41,463 nucleotides of DNA from Candidatus Binatota bacterium (GTDB lineage Bacteria; Desulfobacterota; Binatia; UBA1149; CAITLU01). The notes under the pieces are model-generated. The model did not search any database, had not been told where the DNA came from, and was given only the letters and a program-made list of their open reading frames with translations. A program made the position numbers and the translations under genes. Below, in pieces: positions 1-10,268 of this stretch; the first letter of the stretch is position 1, and each line of letters begins with the position of its first letter. The DNA is taken from positions 1 to 41,463 of the forward strand of contig JAJRWY010000101.1 in NCBI GenBank assembly GCA_024276575.1. The letters are read 5' to 3'.

Positions 1-112
1 ACACTAGAGGGCCGTGAATCCGCGAGCCAGCGCGACGGGTGAAGGAGCACGGACTGAGATTGCGGGCGATTGATACTCATATCGGTGGTTTCATGACTGA
101 TGCCGGCGAAGG
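1..112 (-). repeat. Interspersed hairpin repeat, copy A (cut by window edge)
   Basis: On the minus strand this stretch aligns with the repeats near 20510, 23152, 28412 and 30919. It shares the terminal block GCCGGCATCAGTCATGAAAC, the block CGCCCGCAATCTCAG-TCCGTGCTC, and the GC-rich block GCGCTGGCTCGCGG followed by CACGGCCCTC. The outer end lies about 15 bases from the trkH stop codon. The other half, if it exists, is outside the window. Confidence 0.7.
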
Positions 113-127
113 GGCCTTGGGGGGCCA

Positions 128-1588
128 CTAGTGCCTCCAAAAACGCCGGGTGAACAACACGAAAACGGTGTAGATTTCCAAGCGTCCGACCAGCATACAA
201 ACGGAGAGTATCCACTTGCAGGCCTCCGGCAAACTTGCGTAGTTGGCGGCTGGTCCGACTAAGTGTAGGCCGGGACCAATCGAGTTCATCGCACTTATGA
301 CTGCCGTTACTCCGGTGATCAGGTCAACGCCGGTTGCCAGCACTAGGGCGATCGCTGTGACACTGGTGATTATGTAAAGTAAGAAGAAGCCGAGAATCCC
401 CTCAATGGTGCCGGCCGGTACGGCCGCCCCCCCGATGGTCACAGGCTGGACCAGTGACGGATATAGCAGCTTTCTGAGTTGTACGGTGCTGTGCTTGTAG
501 ACCACCAGCACGCGTATGGACTTGACGCCTCCAGCCGTAGAGCCGGCGCAGCCGCCGAAGAACATCAACAAGACCAGCAGATATCGGCAAAGATCCGGCC
601 AGGTGTCGAAATCCGCCGTGCCGTAGCCGGTTGTCGTGATTATAGATGCTGTTTGAAAAACAGCGGCACGAGCGGCTTCGGCCCAGGTGGCGTAGTTGCC
701 ATTGACGACCAGAGAAGCCGTCATTACGGTTGAGAACAGAGCTAACACCGCAAGAAAAAGACGTGTTTCGTTAGATCGTAGTAGGGGTGCGGCTTGGAGC
801 CGCACGAACAGCCTGTAATGCAGAGCAAAGCTCATGGCCGATGCAAGCATGAAAATCGTTATGACGGATTCGATGTATATACTGTTGAAAGCACCTATAC
901 TTGCGTTGTGAGGAGAGAATCCCCCGGTTGCGAGAGTTCCGAAGGCGTGGGTTACGGCATCGTAGAGCGGCATGCCACCGAGCAACAAAAGCAACACCAA
1001 TGCTACGGTCATTCCGACGTAGACCTGCCACAGCCTTCGCGAGGTTGAGACTATACGCGGAGCCAGCTTGTCCGTGGAGATTCCGGACGATTCTGCTGCA
1101 AAAAGCTGCATGCCTCCCACCGCAAGCTCCGGTAGGATGGCGAGCGATAATACGATTATGCCCATGCCGCCGACCCAATGAGCGAAACTTCTTTGGAATA
1201 AGTGGGCCAATGGCATCGCTTCGATATTGGTGAGTATGGTGGCACCGGTTGTTGAGTATCCCGATGCCGACTCGAAGATTGCGTCGGCGAGTAGCGGTAC
1301 ACTACCGGATATCCAGAACGGCATCGCACCGAGCCCGATCATCGTTACCCAGGCCAGTACTACAGCCAGAAAGCCCTCGCGGCGGGTTACTCTACCGCCT
1401 CCGGTTCGATTCCGGCGCGGAAATATCAACAAGGCGATGCTTAGTATCAAGGCCGCAAGCGCGGTGAATAGGTAGGAAGTCCATACAGGCTCACCGTAGT
1501 GGAACCCGACCGCAGCAGGCACGCATAGTGTCGCTGCCATGAACTGGCACATACGGCCGAGGACGGTGAAAAGAACGCTCGGTTTCAT
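128..1588 (-). CDS. trkH: Trk potassium uptake system membrane subunit TrkH
   Basis: This 486-residue integral membrane protein is the channel-like subunit of a Trk/Ktr potassium uptake system. Hydrophobic segments run along its whole length. The family's four-fold pore-loop pattern is visible in glycine-rich turns: SGYSTTGAT near residue 110, LATGGFSPHN near 220, TTTGYGTADF near 318 and MNSIGPGLHL near 435. The conserved FGGCAGSTAGGVKSIR stretch, seen in TrkH/TrkG, is near residue 345. The length matches TrkH. It lies 20 bases after trkA on the same strand, so the two form an operon with trkA first. In known systems, potassium flux through TrkH is gated by the nucleotide-binding TrkA ring on the cytoplasmic side. 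The start ATG is preceded by a weak GGAAAGG. Confidence 0.93.
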   Translation of the reverse strand: MKPSVLFTVLGRMCQFMAATLCVPAAVGFHYGEPVWTSYLFTALAALILSIALLIFPRRNRTGGGRVTRREGFLAVVLAWVTMIGLGAMPFWISGSVPLLADAIFESASGYSTTGATILTNIEAMPLAHLFQRSFAHWVGGMGIIVLSLAILPELAVGGMQLFAAESSGISTDKLAPRIVSTSRRLWQVYVGMTVALVLLLLLGGMPLYDAVTHAFGTLATGGFSPHNASIGAFNSIYIESVITIFMLASAMSFALHYRLFVRLQAAPLLRSNETRLFLAVLALFSTVMTASLVVNGNYATWAEAARAAVFQTASIITTTGYGTADFDTWPDLCRYLLVLLMFFGGCAGSTAGGVKSIRVLVVYKHSTVQLRKLLYPSLVQPVTIGGAAVPAGTIEGILGFFLLYIITSVTAIALVLATGVDLITGVTAVISAMNSIGPGLHLVGPAANYASLPEACKWILSVCMLVGRLEIYTVFVLFTRRFWRH

Positions 1589-1608
1589 GCGCCTTCGCCT
1601 TTCCGCCG

Positions 1609-2961
1609 CTAGGCGAATACGCTCTCTAGTTCGGACACGGCTTCCCGCAGAGCGACGACGAATACATGGTCTCCGATACGCAAAGTCTCGTCTCCGCGGC
1701 GTGGAACTAAGATCTCTTTGTCACGCACGATGGCTCCAATGACGGCGTCTCGCGGCAGGCGAATCTGCTTAACCGGTATTTCGGTGAGTTCGTGCTTGGA
1801 ATCCTTATCGATGCGGAAATCTATGAGTTCGCCTTGGTGGTCGCCGAGCATGGTCGTAGAGTCGATATGGCCACGTCTCACGAATCTCAGAATGGCATCG
1901 GCTACGGCTCTACGTGGAGAAATAAGAGCGTCTACTCCGAGTTTATGGGCTATAGGCGCGTACTCGCGCTTGTCGACACGGGTTACCACTTTCTTGGCAC
2001 CTAGATGTTTGCTCATGATGCCGATGAGGAGGGACTTCTCATCGTCTTCGAGCAGTACGACGACAGCGTCTTGCCCTTCTTCCATCTGATCCGAGAGCAG
2101 GGACGGTTCGGTTCCATCGCCGCATATGATGGTTGATTTTCGCAACTTCACGGCGATTTGCTCGCAGCGCTCGTTGTCTTTTTCGATCACTGTGACATCG
2201 AACTTCCGACGTTGTAGAGCTCGAGCGACGTGGTAGCCGATGTCGCCGCCACCGATGAGCAACACTTTCTCGACGTGGTGTCCGTCGGAGCCCGTGAGCC
2301 GTAGGAAATCCTTCATATCCTCTGGCGCACAAAGTACAAAGATTCGTTCCCCAACCTGGAAACGGTCTGCGCCAGAGAGCAGTCGTATCCCGTCGTTGCC
2401 GAGTGAGGCTACTATGTCCGAGCGCTCCGGCAGCTCCGGCCGCAACTCCTCAAGAGTGGCATAAACCAAGGTCGAATGGGGCATGACCGGCAGTTCCAGG
2501 AAAGTCAACTTGTCGTCTGCTATTTGAGAGATTTGACCTGGGCCATCGTACTCGAGCAGTTTGACCACTTGGTCAGCAACGCCTCGTTCCGGGCCTACGA
2601 GGAAGTCCACTCCGTACTCGTTGGCCTTGATCGCGTCGGTGCCGTACAGATAACGCGGATCGCGTACCCTCGCCACGGTTCGACAATTGTTCGCCAGTTT
2701 TTCCGCTGTCATTGCTGCGATCAGATTGACCTCGTCAACCTGAGTCACTGCTAGCAGAAGGTCGGTTCGCCGTATTCCAGCCCTGAATAGGGCTTCGCGG
2801 GAGATACCGGTGCCGCGAATTATTTGCGCATCGAGGCGATCATCGAGTTCGCGGGCTACCTTCTCGTCTTGCTCCACGATGGTTACGTCGTGGCGCTCCT
2901 CGATGAGGATCTGTGCGAGATAACGGCCAACCTCGCCGGCACCGACAATGATTATATGCAT
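1609..2961 (-). CDS. trkA: Trk system NAD-binding regulatory subunit TrkA
   Basis: This is the cytosolic regulatory subunit that binds NAD(H)/ATP and gates TrkH. It contains two Rossmann/RCK repeats. The first begins at the very N-terminus (MHIIIVGAGEVG) and the second near residue 225 (VLLIGGGDIGYHVA); each is followed by a TrkA-C-like ligand domain. The open frame extends 33 codons upstream to 3060, but the extension is basic and low-complexity. TrkA proteins start right at the Rossmann strand, so the ATG at 2961 is preferred, giving 450 residues, close to the usual length. It sits directly upstream of trkH. The divergent 267-base gap toward the reductase gene should hold both promoters; no clear box was recognised. 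Confidence 0.93.
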   Translation of the reverse strand: MHIIIVGAGEVGRYLAQILIEERHDVTIVEQDEKVARELDDRLDAQIIRGTGISREALFRAGIRRTDLLLAVTQVDEVNLIAAMTAEKLANNCRTVARVRDPRYLYGTDAIKANEYGVDFLVGPERGVADQVVKLLEYDGPGQISQIADDKLTFLELPVMPHSTLVYATLEELRPELPERSDIVASLGNDGIRLLSGADRFQVGERIFVLCAPEDMKDFLRLTGSDGHHVEKVLLIGGGDIGYHVARALQRRKFDVTVIEKDNERCEQIAVKLRKSTIICGDGTEPSLLSDQMEEGQDAVVVLLEDDEKSLLIGIMSKHLGAKKVVTRVDKREYAPIAHKLGVDALISPRRAVADAILRFVRRGHIDSTTMLGDHQGELIDFRIDKDSKHELTEIPVKQIRLPRDAVIGAIVRDKEILVPRRGDETLRIGDHVFVVALREAVSELESVFA

Positions 2962-3228
2962 TCCGGGTTCGACTCCGGCCACGAGCTTTGCGAGTTGCAG
3001 AGCTCGGCTAGCGGCCTTAGTGCTGCCACGATACTTACGTGACCTGAAGGTGGCTGACAAACGCTTGCTGTGAAAAGTCTTGAAATGAGGCCGTCCTTTT
3101 TTGCGAGGGGTGAATTTCGACGGGACGTGACGGGCGACCAGTGGTCAGTTGTCGAGCCGGGGTGTTGTCGGTATCATCCACAATTCGCCGTGACGGGCTT
3201 CCGGCCTGGAGCCGCGCGGACGTAGTCT

Positions 3229-5496
<2,268 letters not shown>

Positions 5497-5664
5497 GACG
5501 CTTTCAAGGTGAATTCCATGGGGTTGCGAAAACTTGGCTGTAAGCTGTTCGTTGATTCGTCTTCCGTGGTGGAAGCGTAAGAATACATTCCTGTCTTTCA
5601 TCGTTGGATAAGAGACAGTGTTCTGGAAGGCATACTCATCGATGTTGTCGATTACCTGCATGTA

Positions 5665-6108
5665 GTGGATGGACCGGGGGTGATGCTGATGGCTTATGAC
5701 GGATCCTACTCTACCGATAGTGAGGGCGGCCGCCCGGGTTTTTCCTATGTGTCAAGGGCCGCGGCAGGGGCTGCTCTTGTAGACGTGTTCAGGGAAGTCG
5801 CGGTGAAAACCTTGAGAGCTTGCGCGGCGCTCGAGGCCGACGCTCAGCTTATGGGCCGAGTTAGGTTCCGTACCGACAGTATGCGGTTTTTCTCAAACGA
5901 TAGGCTTTTAGCCCCCAACAACGAGGGTGCGGTCAGCGAACTGAAGGAAGCGCTTTCGGCGTTCGCCCGCGAACTCTATCCGGGTGCGGTGAAATGTTAT
6001 GCCGTGGGGGAGGATGCGCGCATGAGGGCGACGGTAGTAGTCGAAGCCGCCTCCGACTGCCGTGTGGACGAACTTCTCCGGAGGGTGTCTGAAAGCACAG
6101 TGCTTTGA
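5665..6108 (+). CDS. Hypothetical protein, unknown family
   Basis: I do not recognise this protein of up to 147 residues. It has no signal peptide, membrane segment or cysteine motif. The middle is alternating helix/strand-like with acidic and basic residues (around LEADAQLMGRVRFRTDS). The C-terminal part, RATVVVEAASDCRVDELLRR, looks like a strand followed by an amphipathic helix. The start is uncertain: GTG at 5665, ATG at 5683, or ATG at 5689. The last has the G-rich run 5676-5682 at ribosome-binding-site distance. It lies on the same strand between the reductase and the sigma-54 activator, with gaps of about 170 and 130 bases, so shared transcription is possible but not shown. Confidence 0.55.
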   Translation: MDGPGVMLMAYDGSYSTDSEGGRPGFSYVSRAAAGAALVDVFREVAVKTLRACAALEADAQLMGRVRFRTDSMRFFSNDRLLAPNNEGAVSELKEALSAFARELYPGAVKCYAVGEDARMRATVVVEAASDCRVDELLRRVSESTVL

Positions 6109-6240
6109 ACATGCACTAAGCGTGTATCTGTCTGAAAAGGCACCAAAATCGGCGGAAATTGCTTGAAGTGTGGCGGACCTGAGGTCATGCTGCTAGGTGC
6201 GAGGGTGGCTGGCTAGGGTTCCAGTGAGGCATCGAGGGGC

Positions 6241-7140
6241 GTGCATCTAAGGATCGACAAGGTGGAAGAAACGGGCGAGAGAGGGCAGGAGCAGGGTAGC
6301 GTTGTGGGCCGTGCAAGTTCCGACAGTTTCGGGGACGGCTCTGCTGTGGGCCGGCACGGGATGGTCGGTTCCTGCCCGAGTTTCCTGCGCGTTACCAAAA
6401 AGATCCCGCTGTTGGCTGAATCCGATGCGACCGTTCTTATCACGGGAGAGACGGGTACCGGAAAGGAACTCTTTGCCCACGCGATTCACGACTATAGTCC
6501 ACGCCGTGACCAGCCGTTCATTCCGGTAAACTGCGGGGCTTTGCCTGAGGATCTGATCGAGAACGAGCTTTTTGGACATGCGAAGGGTGCCTACACCGGG
6601 GCCGCGTCTCACGGCAAGGGCCTGCTCGCAGAAGCGGAAGGCGGCACTCTTTTCCTCGATGAGTTAAATAGCCTCAGTGCATCAGCGCAAGCGAAGCTGT
6701 TGCGGTTTCTGCAAAACCGCGAATATCGAATGCTGGGTTCGACCAAGCTTCTACGCGCCGATGTAAGAATAATTGCCGCGACCAACTGCGATCTACGAAA
6801 ACAGGTGCAGTTGCACCATTTCCGAGAGGACCTCTATCACCGGCTGTATGTTCTTGCGGTGGATCTTCCTCCTCTCCGGGAACGGGTCGAGGATATTGCG
6901 CTTTTGGCGGAGCATTTCATGAATCTCTGCGCCCAGGAGCATGGAAAGGGAAAAATGACTTTGTCGCCGGAGGCGGTGAAGCGGCTCGAGGCCTATCCCT
7001 GGGCCGGAAATGTGAGAGAACTCGATTCGGTGATGCAGCGGTCGGTGCTTCTCGCCCCGACTTCAGTGCTTGGCCCCTGGGATATTGACCTGCCGCCGGT
7101 TGATCCCGAGCAGGCAGCTTCCGAGGACCGTTTGGACTAG
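6241..7140 (+). CDS. Sigma-54 activator AAA+ module, ended by an amber codon before its DNA-binding domain
   Basis: Bacterial enhancer-binding ATPase that remodels sigma-54 RNA polymerase. Visible motifs are Walker A GETGTGKE (residues 69-76), the sigma-54-contacting loop as GAYTGA (116-121; usual form GAFTGA), Walker B GGTLFLDE (134-141), sensor region ADVRIIAATN, the arginine-finger region FREDLYHRL, and AYPWAGNVREL. There is no receiver, PAS or GAF domain; only about 45 weakly structured residues precede the AAA+ domain. The GTG at 6241 is the first start after the stop at 6214, and ATG 6361 is an alternative. The frame stops at TAG 7138-7140, but the same frame then encodes the Fis-type helix-turn-helix expected at this exact point. 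The gene is therefore split by nonsense mutation, readthrough or sequence error. The downstream tad operon is a plausible target by position only. Confidence 0.85.
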   Translation: MHLRIDKVEETGERGQEQGSVVGRASSDSFGDGSAVGRHGMVGSCPSFLRVTKKIPLLAESDATVLITGETGTGKELFAHAIHDYSPRRDQPFIPVNCGALPEDLIENELFGHAKGAYTGAASHGKGLLAEAEGGTLFLDELNSLSASAQAKLLRFLQNREYRMLGSTKLLRADVRIIAATNCDLRKQVQLHHFREDLYHRLYVLAVDLPPLRERVEDIALLAEHFMNLCAQEHGKGKMTLSPEAVKRLEAYPWAGNVRELDSVMQRSVLLAPTSVLGPWDIDLPPVDPEQAASEDRLD

Positions 7141-7344
7141 GAGTTGTCGCGCGAGGGAGAGACGTTTCGTGAGGCCAAAGATCGAGTCATTCGGCAATTT
7201 GAGAAAGCGTACTTGAGCGAGATTCTGGTTCTCACTCATGGCAATGTGACTCATGCCGCCAAGATAGCGGGTATGCAACGGCGGGATTTTCAACGCTTGT
7301 TGCGCAAACACAATCTTCGCTCGGGGCAGTCGGCCGCAGCGTAG
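7141..7344 (+). CDS. Fis-type helix-turn-helix, in-frame continuation of the sigma-54 activator after the amber stop
   Basis: These 67 sense codons lie immediately after TAG 7138-7140 in the same reading frame as the AAA+ module. They encode a linker helix (REAKDRVIRQFEKAYL) and then THGNVTHAAKIAGMQRRDFQ, ending RLLRKH: the C-terminal DNA-binding domain of enhancer-binding proteins. Independent initiation is possible at TTG 7144, but no ribosome-binding site is evident and the AAA+ part would then not be tethered. With one sense codon at the TAG, the whole protein would be about 367 residues. The continued conservation after the stop argues that the stop is recent, suppressed or artefactual. 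Confidence 0.75.
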   Translation, partial: ELSREGETFREAKDRVIRQFEKAYLSEILVLTHGNVTHAAKIAGMQRRDFQRLLRKHNLRSGQSAAA

Positions 7345-7565
7345 CGTGTGTGGAAGCGCGTTTACGATCTCTTATTTTACTTGCTTATAGTTCTTCTGAA
7401 CACGCCATGAACTTGAGGGGGCCGAAGTGCTTGCTCCCGGTGAGGTGTCTCATCACATGAACGCTGTGGGGCCGGGTTGCCCGCGGCATCGCCAGCCACG
7501 GACCGCGTGTTTCAGCGCGAGCCGGAGACGTTTCTCTCCGTGATCTATTGCCTGATCGGTCTAGG

Positions 7566-7865
7566 TCAAGCGCTTGCGACTAAGGGTAAAGATCGCGGCT
7601 CGTCGGTTTCCGGGGCGGCGTGCTCGTCGATTCGGTCGGTTGAGGAGGAGTCGGCGGGAGACGTGGGCGATGCAAGCGTCCAAACGAAAAGAAGCGGAGA
7701 TGAGCCGACTTCCATATTTTCCATGACCCAGCTTTCGACTTGGGGTTCGGTCAGACCGTGTTCCCGGCACGCTTCCTCGACGCTGGTTCTTCCGTCGAGT
7801 ATGCCGAGCAAGAGTTTGTTTTTTCTCTCACGAGTCCAAGGCCTAGTTGATTGCACAGTAGCCAT
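7566..7865 (-). CDS. Small helix-turn-helix protein (DUF1153/transposase-OrfA-like)
   Basis: This 99-residue protein has an N-terminal helix-turn-helix of about 45 residues, from RPWTRERKNKLLLGI to SVEEACREHGLTEPQVESWV. The shape (basic helix, SVEEACREHGL turn, W in the last helix) resembles DUF1153 proteins such as SciP and the OrfA part of IS3-family transposases. The remaining 50 residues are Ser/Pro/Glu-rich and look disordered. The frame extends upstream to 7991, but ATG 7865 has a strong GAGGAG about six bases before it and is chosen. It is transcribed against its neighbours, between the sigma-54 activator and the tad operon. No transposase OrfB or inverted repeats are present, so a regulator is more likely than an IS remnant. 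Confidence 0.65.
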   Translation of the reverse strand: MATVQSTRPWTRERKNKLLLGILDGRTSVEEACREHGLTEPQVESWVMENMEVGSSPLLFVWTLASPTSPADSSSTDRIDEHAAPETDEPRSLPLVASA

Positions 7866-8040
7866 CGTATCTCCTCGTGTCGTGCCGTCTCTGTTCATCG
7901 CTAAGGGCCGGGGACTGTAAACTGGACGGCGACCGCCCTCTATGCGGTGGGACGATCGAACACGTAGCAGGCGTTGCAAAGCGGATGCCATTGGTGGAAT
8001 GCCGGTGCAGGCCGAGTTGTTGCTCCTGCAGTTGTGGTGT

Positions 8041-8085
8041 CCATCTCAATGGGGCCGGCTTCGGAAGCGGCCCTGTCGGAGATGG
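8041..8085. other. Nested hairpin in the region upstream of tad
   Basis: An outer stem CCATCT (8041-8046) / AGATGG (8080-8085) encloses a strong inner hairpin at 8052-8073, GGGCC-GGCTTCGGAAGC-GGCCC. No T-run follows on either strand, so it is not a standard terminator. It could act as a leader element or a protein-binding dyad. Function unknown. Confidence 0.5.
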
Positions 8086-8364
8086 GCTTAGCTGGGTCTT
8101 CTGGAGAACGATAGACAAAACACTTTATAAAATAAGAGGTTCGATATCTAATCTGGTGTGGAGCCGGTTTCCTTCGGAGTGTTTTTCAATGCGCGAGGCA
8201 GGACTCCAAGCCTATTACCGGGCATTGAGCGCGGCGCGGACTAGTGACGCGGAGCGTCTGGCGGGAGCTTCAGGATGCAGCTTGGAATGCGGGAAAGCTC
8301 CCGCGTTTAGTGCGGGTTAGTTGCTGCATAACCTGGAAGTTTCGGTGATATAGGGAGAGTGCCT

Positions 8365-8448
8365 GGGGTAGGGGGTAGGGGGGTTCTCATTAGGTCGGAT
8401 CGTGAATCGTGATCATGTTGCGGTGCAGAACTGGCCTGTACCCCCCTA
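8365..8448. other. G-run triplet with matching C-run inverted repeat
   Basis: Three G-runs of 4, 5 and 6 bases at 8365-8383 are separated by TA dinucleotides. The last one, TAGGGGGG (8376-8383), has a perfect inverted partner CCCCCCTA at 8441-8448. The G-rich strand could form a G-quadruplex, or the two arms a stem with a 57-base loop. It lies about 320 bases upstream of cpaA. Confidence 0.45.
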
Positions 8449-8765
8449 GTGGCGTAGAAATGAATGGAATTGCTGATAGAATATAAAAAACGTGGTGGTG
8501 CGGTGTCGTTGGCATCCGCTTTGCTACTAAACTTGAGCATCATGGGCCTTAGACGTGCTCCGCTGGTGCGTGTGGGGGCGCTGCAAGGACGGTCGTCGAT
8601 CGAAGTGGCGATGGGGCGCTATGGTGGGGAAGGCGGACCTCGCCTCGGAATTGCGTAGAAGTATCAAGTGAAGAGTTTTGAGTTTTTCGTTTCGGTGGCT
8701 GTTTGGCAGCGGTTTAGACTGCGGCAAGTGTCGGAGATAGGCCAGGTCACAGCGCGACGCTGTCG

Positions 8766-9344
8766 ATGCGGGTAATGGAAGTTACGATGGCCGTGGTTCC
8801 GCTGTTATTGGTCGGGCTAGCCTCGATTACTGATCTCATGTGGCAGCGTATTCCCAATTGGCTTACCCTTCCGGCGGTTGTTTGCGCGCCTTTCGTGTTC
8901 TTGGCTGTCAGCGGGTCGGAAGGCGCGCTGTTCAGCCTCGGTGGACTGCTGGCGGGATTCTGCCTTCTGATCGGATTCTATGCCGTTGGCGGTATGGCGG
9001 CGGGCGACGTCAAGTTGTTGGCTGCGGTGGGTGCGTGGGTTGGTCCCAAACAAGTATTCTTTGTTTTTCTTGTCTCCGGGTTGAGCGGAGGGGTGTATGC
9101 GCTAGGGCTGTGGCTTTGGGCTACCATCTCGGGTCAAGGTTTGTCGGCGACTTTTCGTTCTCTGCTAACCGTTGCGAAGACCACGCTACTGACGGGAATG
9201 CCGGCATGGAACACTCACGAGACTTCAGCGACGGAGTCTTTTCCGAAACTTCGCTATGCTCTATGTATTGCTTTAGGCACATTTGTTGCTCAACTGTTTT
9301 TAGGTGAGGGCCGGCTTGCCCTCGAGTCTTTTGTCCACGCGTAA
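8766..9344 (+). CDS. cpaA: Prepilin peptidase CpaA/TadV (A24 aspartic protease)
   Basis: Integral inner-membrane aspartic protease that cleaves the leader of Flp-type prepilins. The 192-residue protein has about six hydrophobic segments. It shows both catalytic aspartate regions of the A24 family: SITDLMWQRIPNWLTLP near residue 20, and the GxGD-type motif as MAAGDVKLLAAVGAWVG near residue 78. It lacks the N-terminal methyltransferase and zinc region of PilD, as is normal for CpaA/TadV. Alternative in-frame ATGs at 8775 and 8787 make the exact start uncertain. It is the first gene of the tad/cpa operon and ends 11 bases before cpaB. Confidence 0.9.
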   Translation: MRVMEVTMAVVPLLLVGLASITDLMWQRIPNWLTLPAVVCAPFVFLAVSGSEGALFSLGGLLAGFCLLIGFYAVGGMAAGDVKLLAAVGAWVGPKQVFFVFLVSGLSGGVYALGLWLWATISGQGLSATFRSLLTVAKTTLLTGMPAWNTHETSATESFPKLRYALCIALGTFVAQLFLGEGRLALESFVHA

Positions 9345-9355
9345 GGAGGTTCGTG

Positions 9356-10201
9356 ATGCGCAGAGCCAGACCCTTCATCCTTCTCGCCATCTGCCTTGCT
9401 CTGGCGGTTTTGTCTAGTAGCTGGGTGTATCGATGGCTTAGAGCCCAGGCCTCGAGCCGTGAGCCCGTGCAAGTCCAGGTGATAAAAGAAGAACCGACCG
9501 ATGTTACCCTGGTTGCAGTGGCCAGTGTCGAAGTACCCTGGGGTAAGCACATCACCGAAGAGATGGTGGAGATGGTTCCGTACCCGGTCGACTACTTGCC
9601 GGAAGGCCACTTTGAAGACGTCGAGGAGGTGGTGGGGAGAATCCCCAAGATGGAGATTCGCAAGAACGAGCCGATCCTTGAACACAAGTTGGCCGCTTTA
9701 GATGCGTACACCGGGGGAGTCGCAGCTATAATGGACCCGAGCAAGAGGGCCATGTCGGTGCGAGTCGATGATGAGATAGGTGTGGCCGGCTTCGTCAAGC
9801 CGGGTGACCGGGTAGACGTCTTCGTCACCCTCAAACTAAAGGACCGCAAAACTGGTAAGGATTCTGCTTTTACCAAGCTGGTCCTCGCGCATACCTTGGT
9901 GCTTGCGATAGGGACGGAAATGGTGAGGATGGGCGAGGAAGATGAACCGCGTCCGGTCAAGGTGATAACCTTGGAAGTTTCTCCCTCGGAGGCCGAGAAG
10001 CTGGCGTTCGCTGCAACGCAAGGAAAGTTCCGTCTGGCGTTGCGCCACCCCCTTAATACCGAGCCGGCTTATACCAGGGGCGCTGACATCAACTCGCTCA
10101 TTTCGTCCTACCGCTTGGGCGGTCCTGCGGGCAAAGGAATGGGTGATGACAAAACTATCGAACTTATACAGGGATCTGAAGTCTCAGAGGTCACGTTCTG
10201 A
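9356..10201 (+). CDS. cpaB: Flp pilus assembly protein CpaB/RcpC
   Basis: Periplasmic pilus-assembly protein of the tad system, held by an N-terminal hydrophobic segment (FILLAICLALAVLSSSWVY). A SAF-like domain follows (from about residue 48, VEVPWGKHITEEMV, through RKNEPILEHKL), then an RcpC-type domain (SVRVDDEIGVAGFVKPGDRVDVFVT). In related systems it works with the secretin CpaC at the outer membrane. The frame opens at GTG 9353, but ATG 9356 sits about six bases after a perfect AAGGAGG (9343-9349) and is preferred. The length, about 281 residues, is typical. Confidence 0.92.
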   Translation: MRRARPFILLAICLALAVLSSSWVYRWLRAQASSREPVQVQVIKEEPTDVTLVAVASVEVPWGKHITEEMVEMVPYPVDYLPEGHFEDVEEVVGRIPKMEIRKNEPILEHKLAALDAYTGGVAAIMDPSKRAMSVRVDDEIGVAGFVKPGDRVDVFVTLKLKDRKTGKDSAFTKLVLAHTLVLAIGTEMVRMGEEDEPRPVKVITLEVSPSEAEKLAFAATQGKFRLALRHPLNTEPAYTRGADINSLISSYRLGGPAGKGMGDDKTIELIQGSEVSEVTF

Positions 10202-10268
10202 TCACGGCAGCCGTGCCGGTTTAGCCGCTACGACATGGGTCGGATAGAGTTCTGCGTTGGGAGAGATG

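Larger units (their letters stand above)
7866..8765. other. 900-base intergenic stretch upstream of the tad operon
   Basis: No convincing gene is seen here. It should hold the promoter of the minus-strand helix-turn-helix gene and that of the tad operon. I found no TGGCAC-N5-TTGC type sigma-54 site by eye. Two structured elements stand out and are listed separately: a nested hairpin at 8041-8085 and a G-run/C-run inverted repeat at 8365-8448. A further perfect 8-base inverted repeat, GGGAGCTT/AAGCTCCC, lies near 8263-8302. The frame 8464-8658 was considered as a pilin-like gene and rejected. Confidence 0.6.

Noticed and set aside
7138-7140. Pyrrolysine insertion at the amber codon
   Set aside because: No pyl genes are in the window, and the site is an interdomain linker where a special residue would have no evident use; nonsense mutation, leaky readthrough or sequence error are simpler.
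7477-7920. 147-codon plus-strand frame over the helix-turn-helix gene
   Set aside because: The opposite-strand frame has a helix-turn-helix and a strong ribosome-binding site; this one has neither.
8464-8658. 64-codon frame considered as a Flp or TadE-like pilin
   Set aside because: It has a short basic leader and a hydrophobic run (RGGAVSLASALLLNLS), but lacks the Glu/Tyr after the cleavage site, the hydrophobic segment is short, and there is no clear ribosome-binding site.
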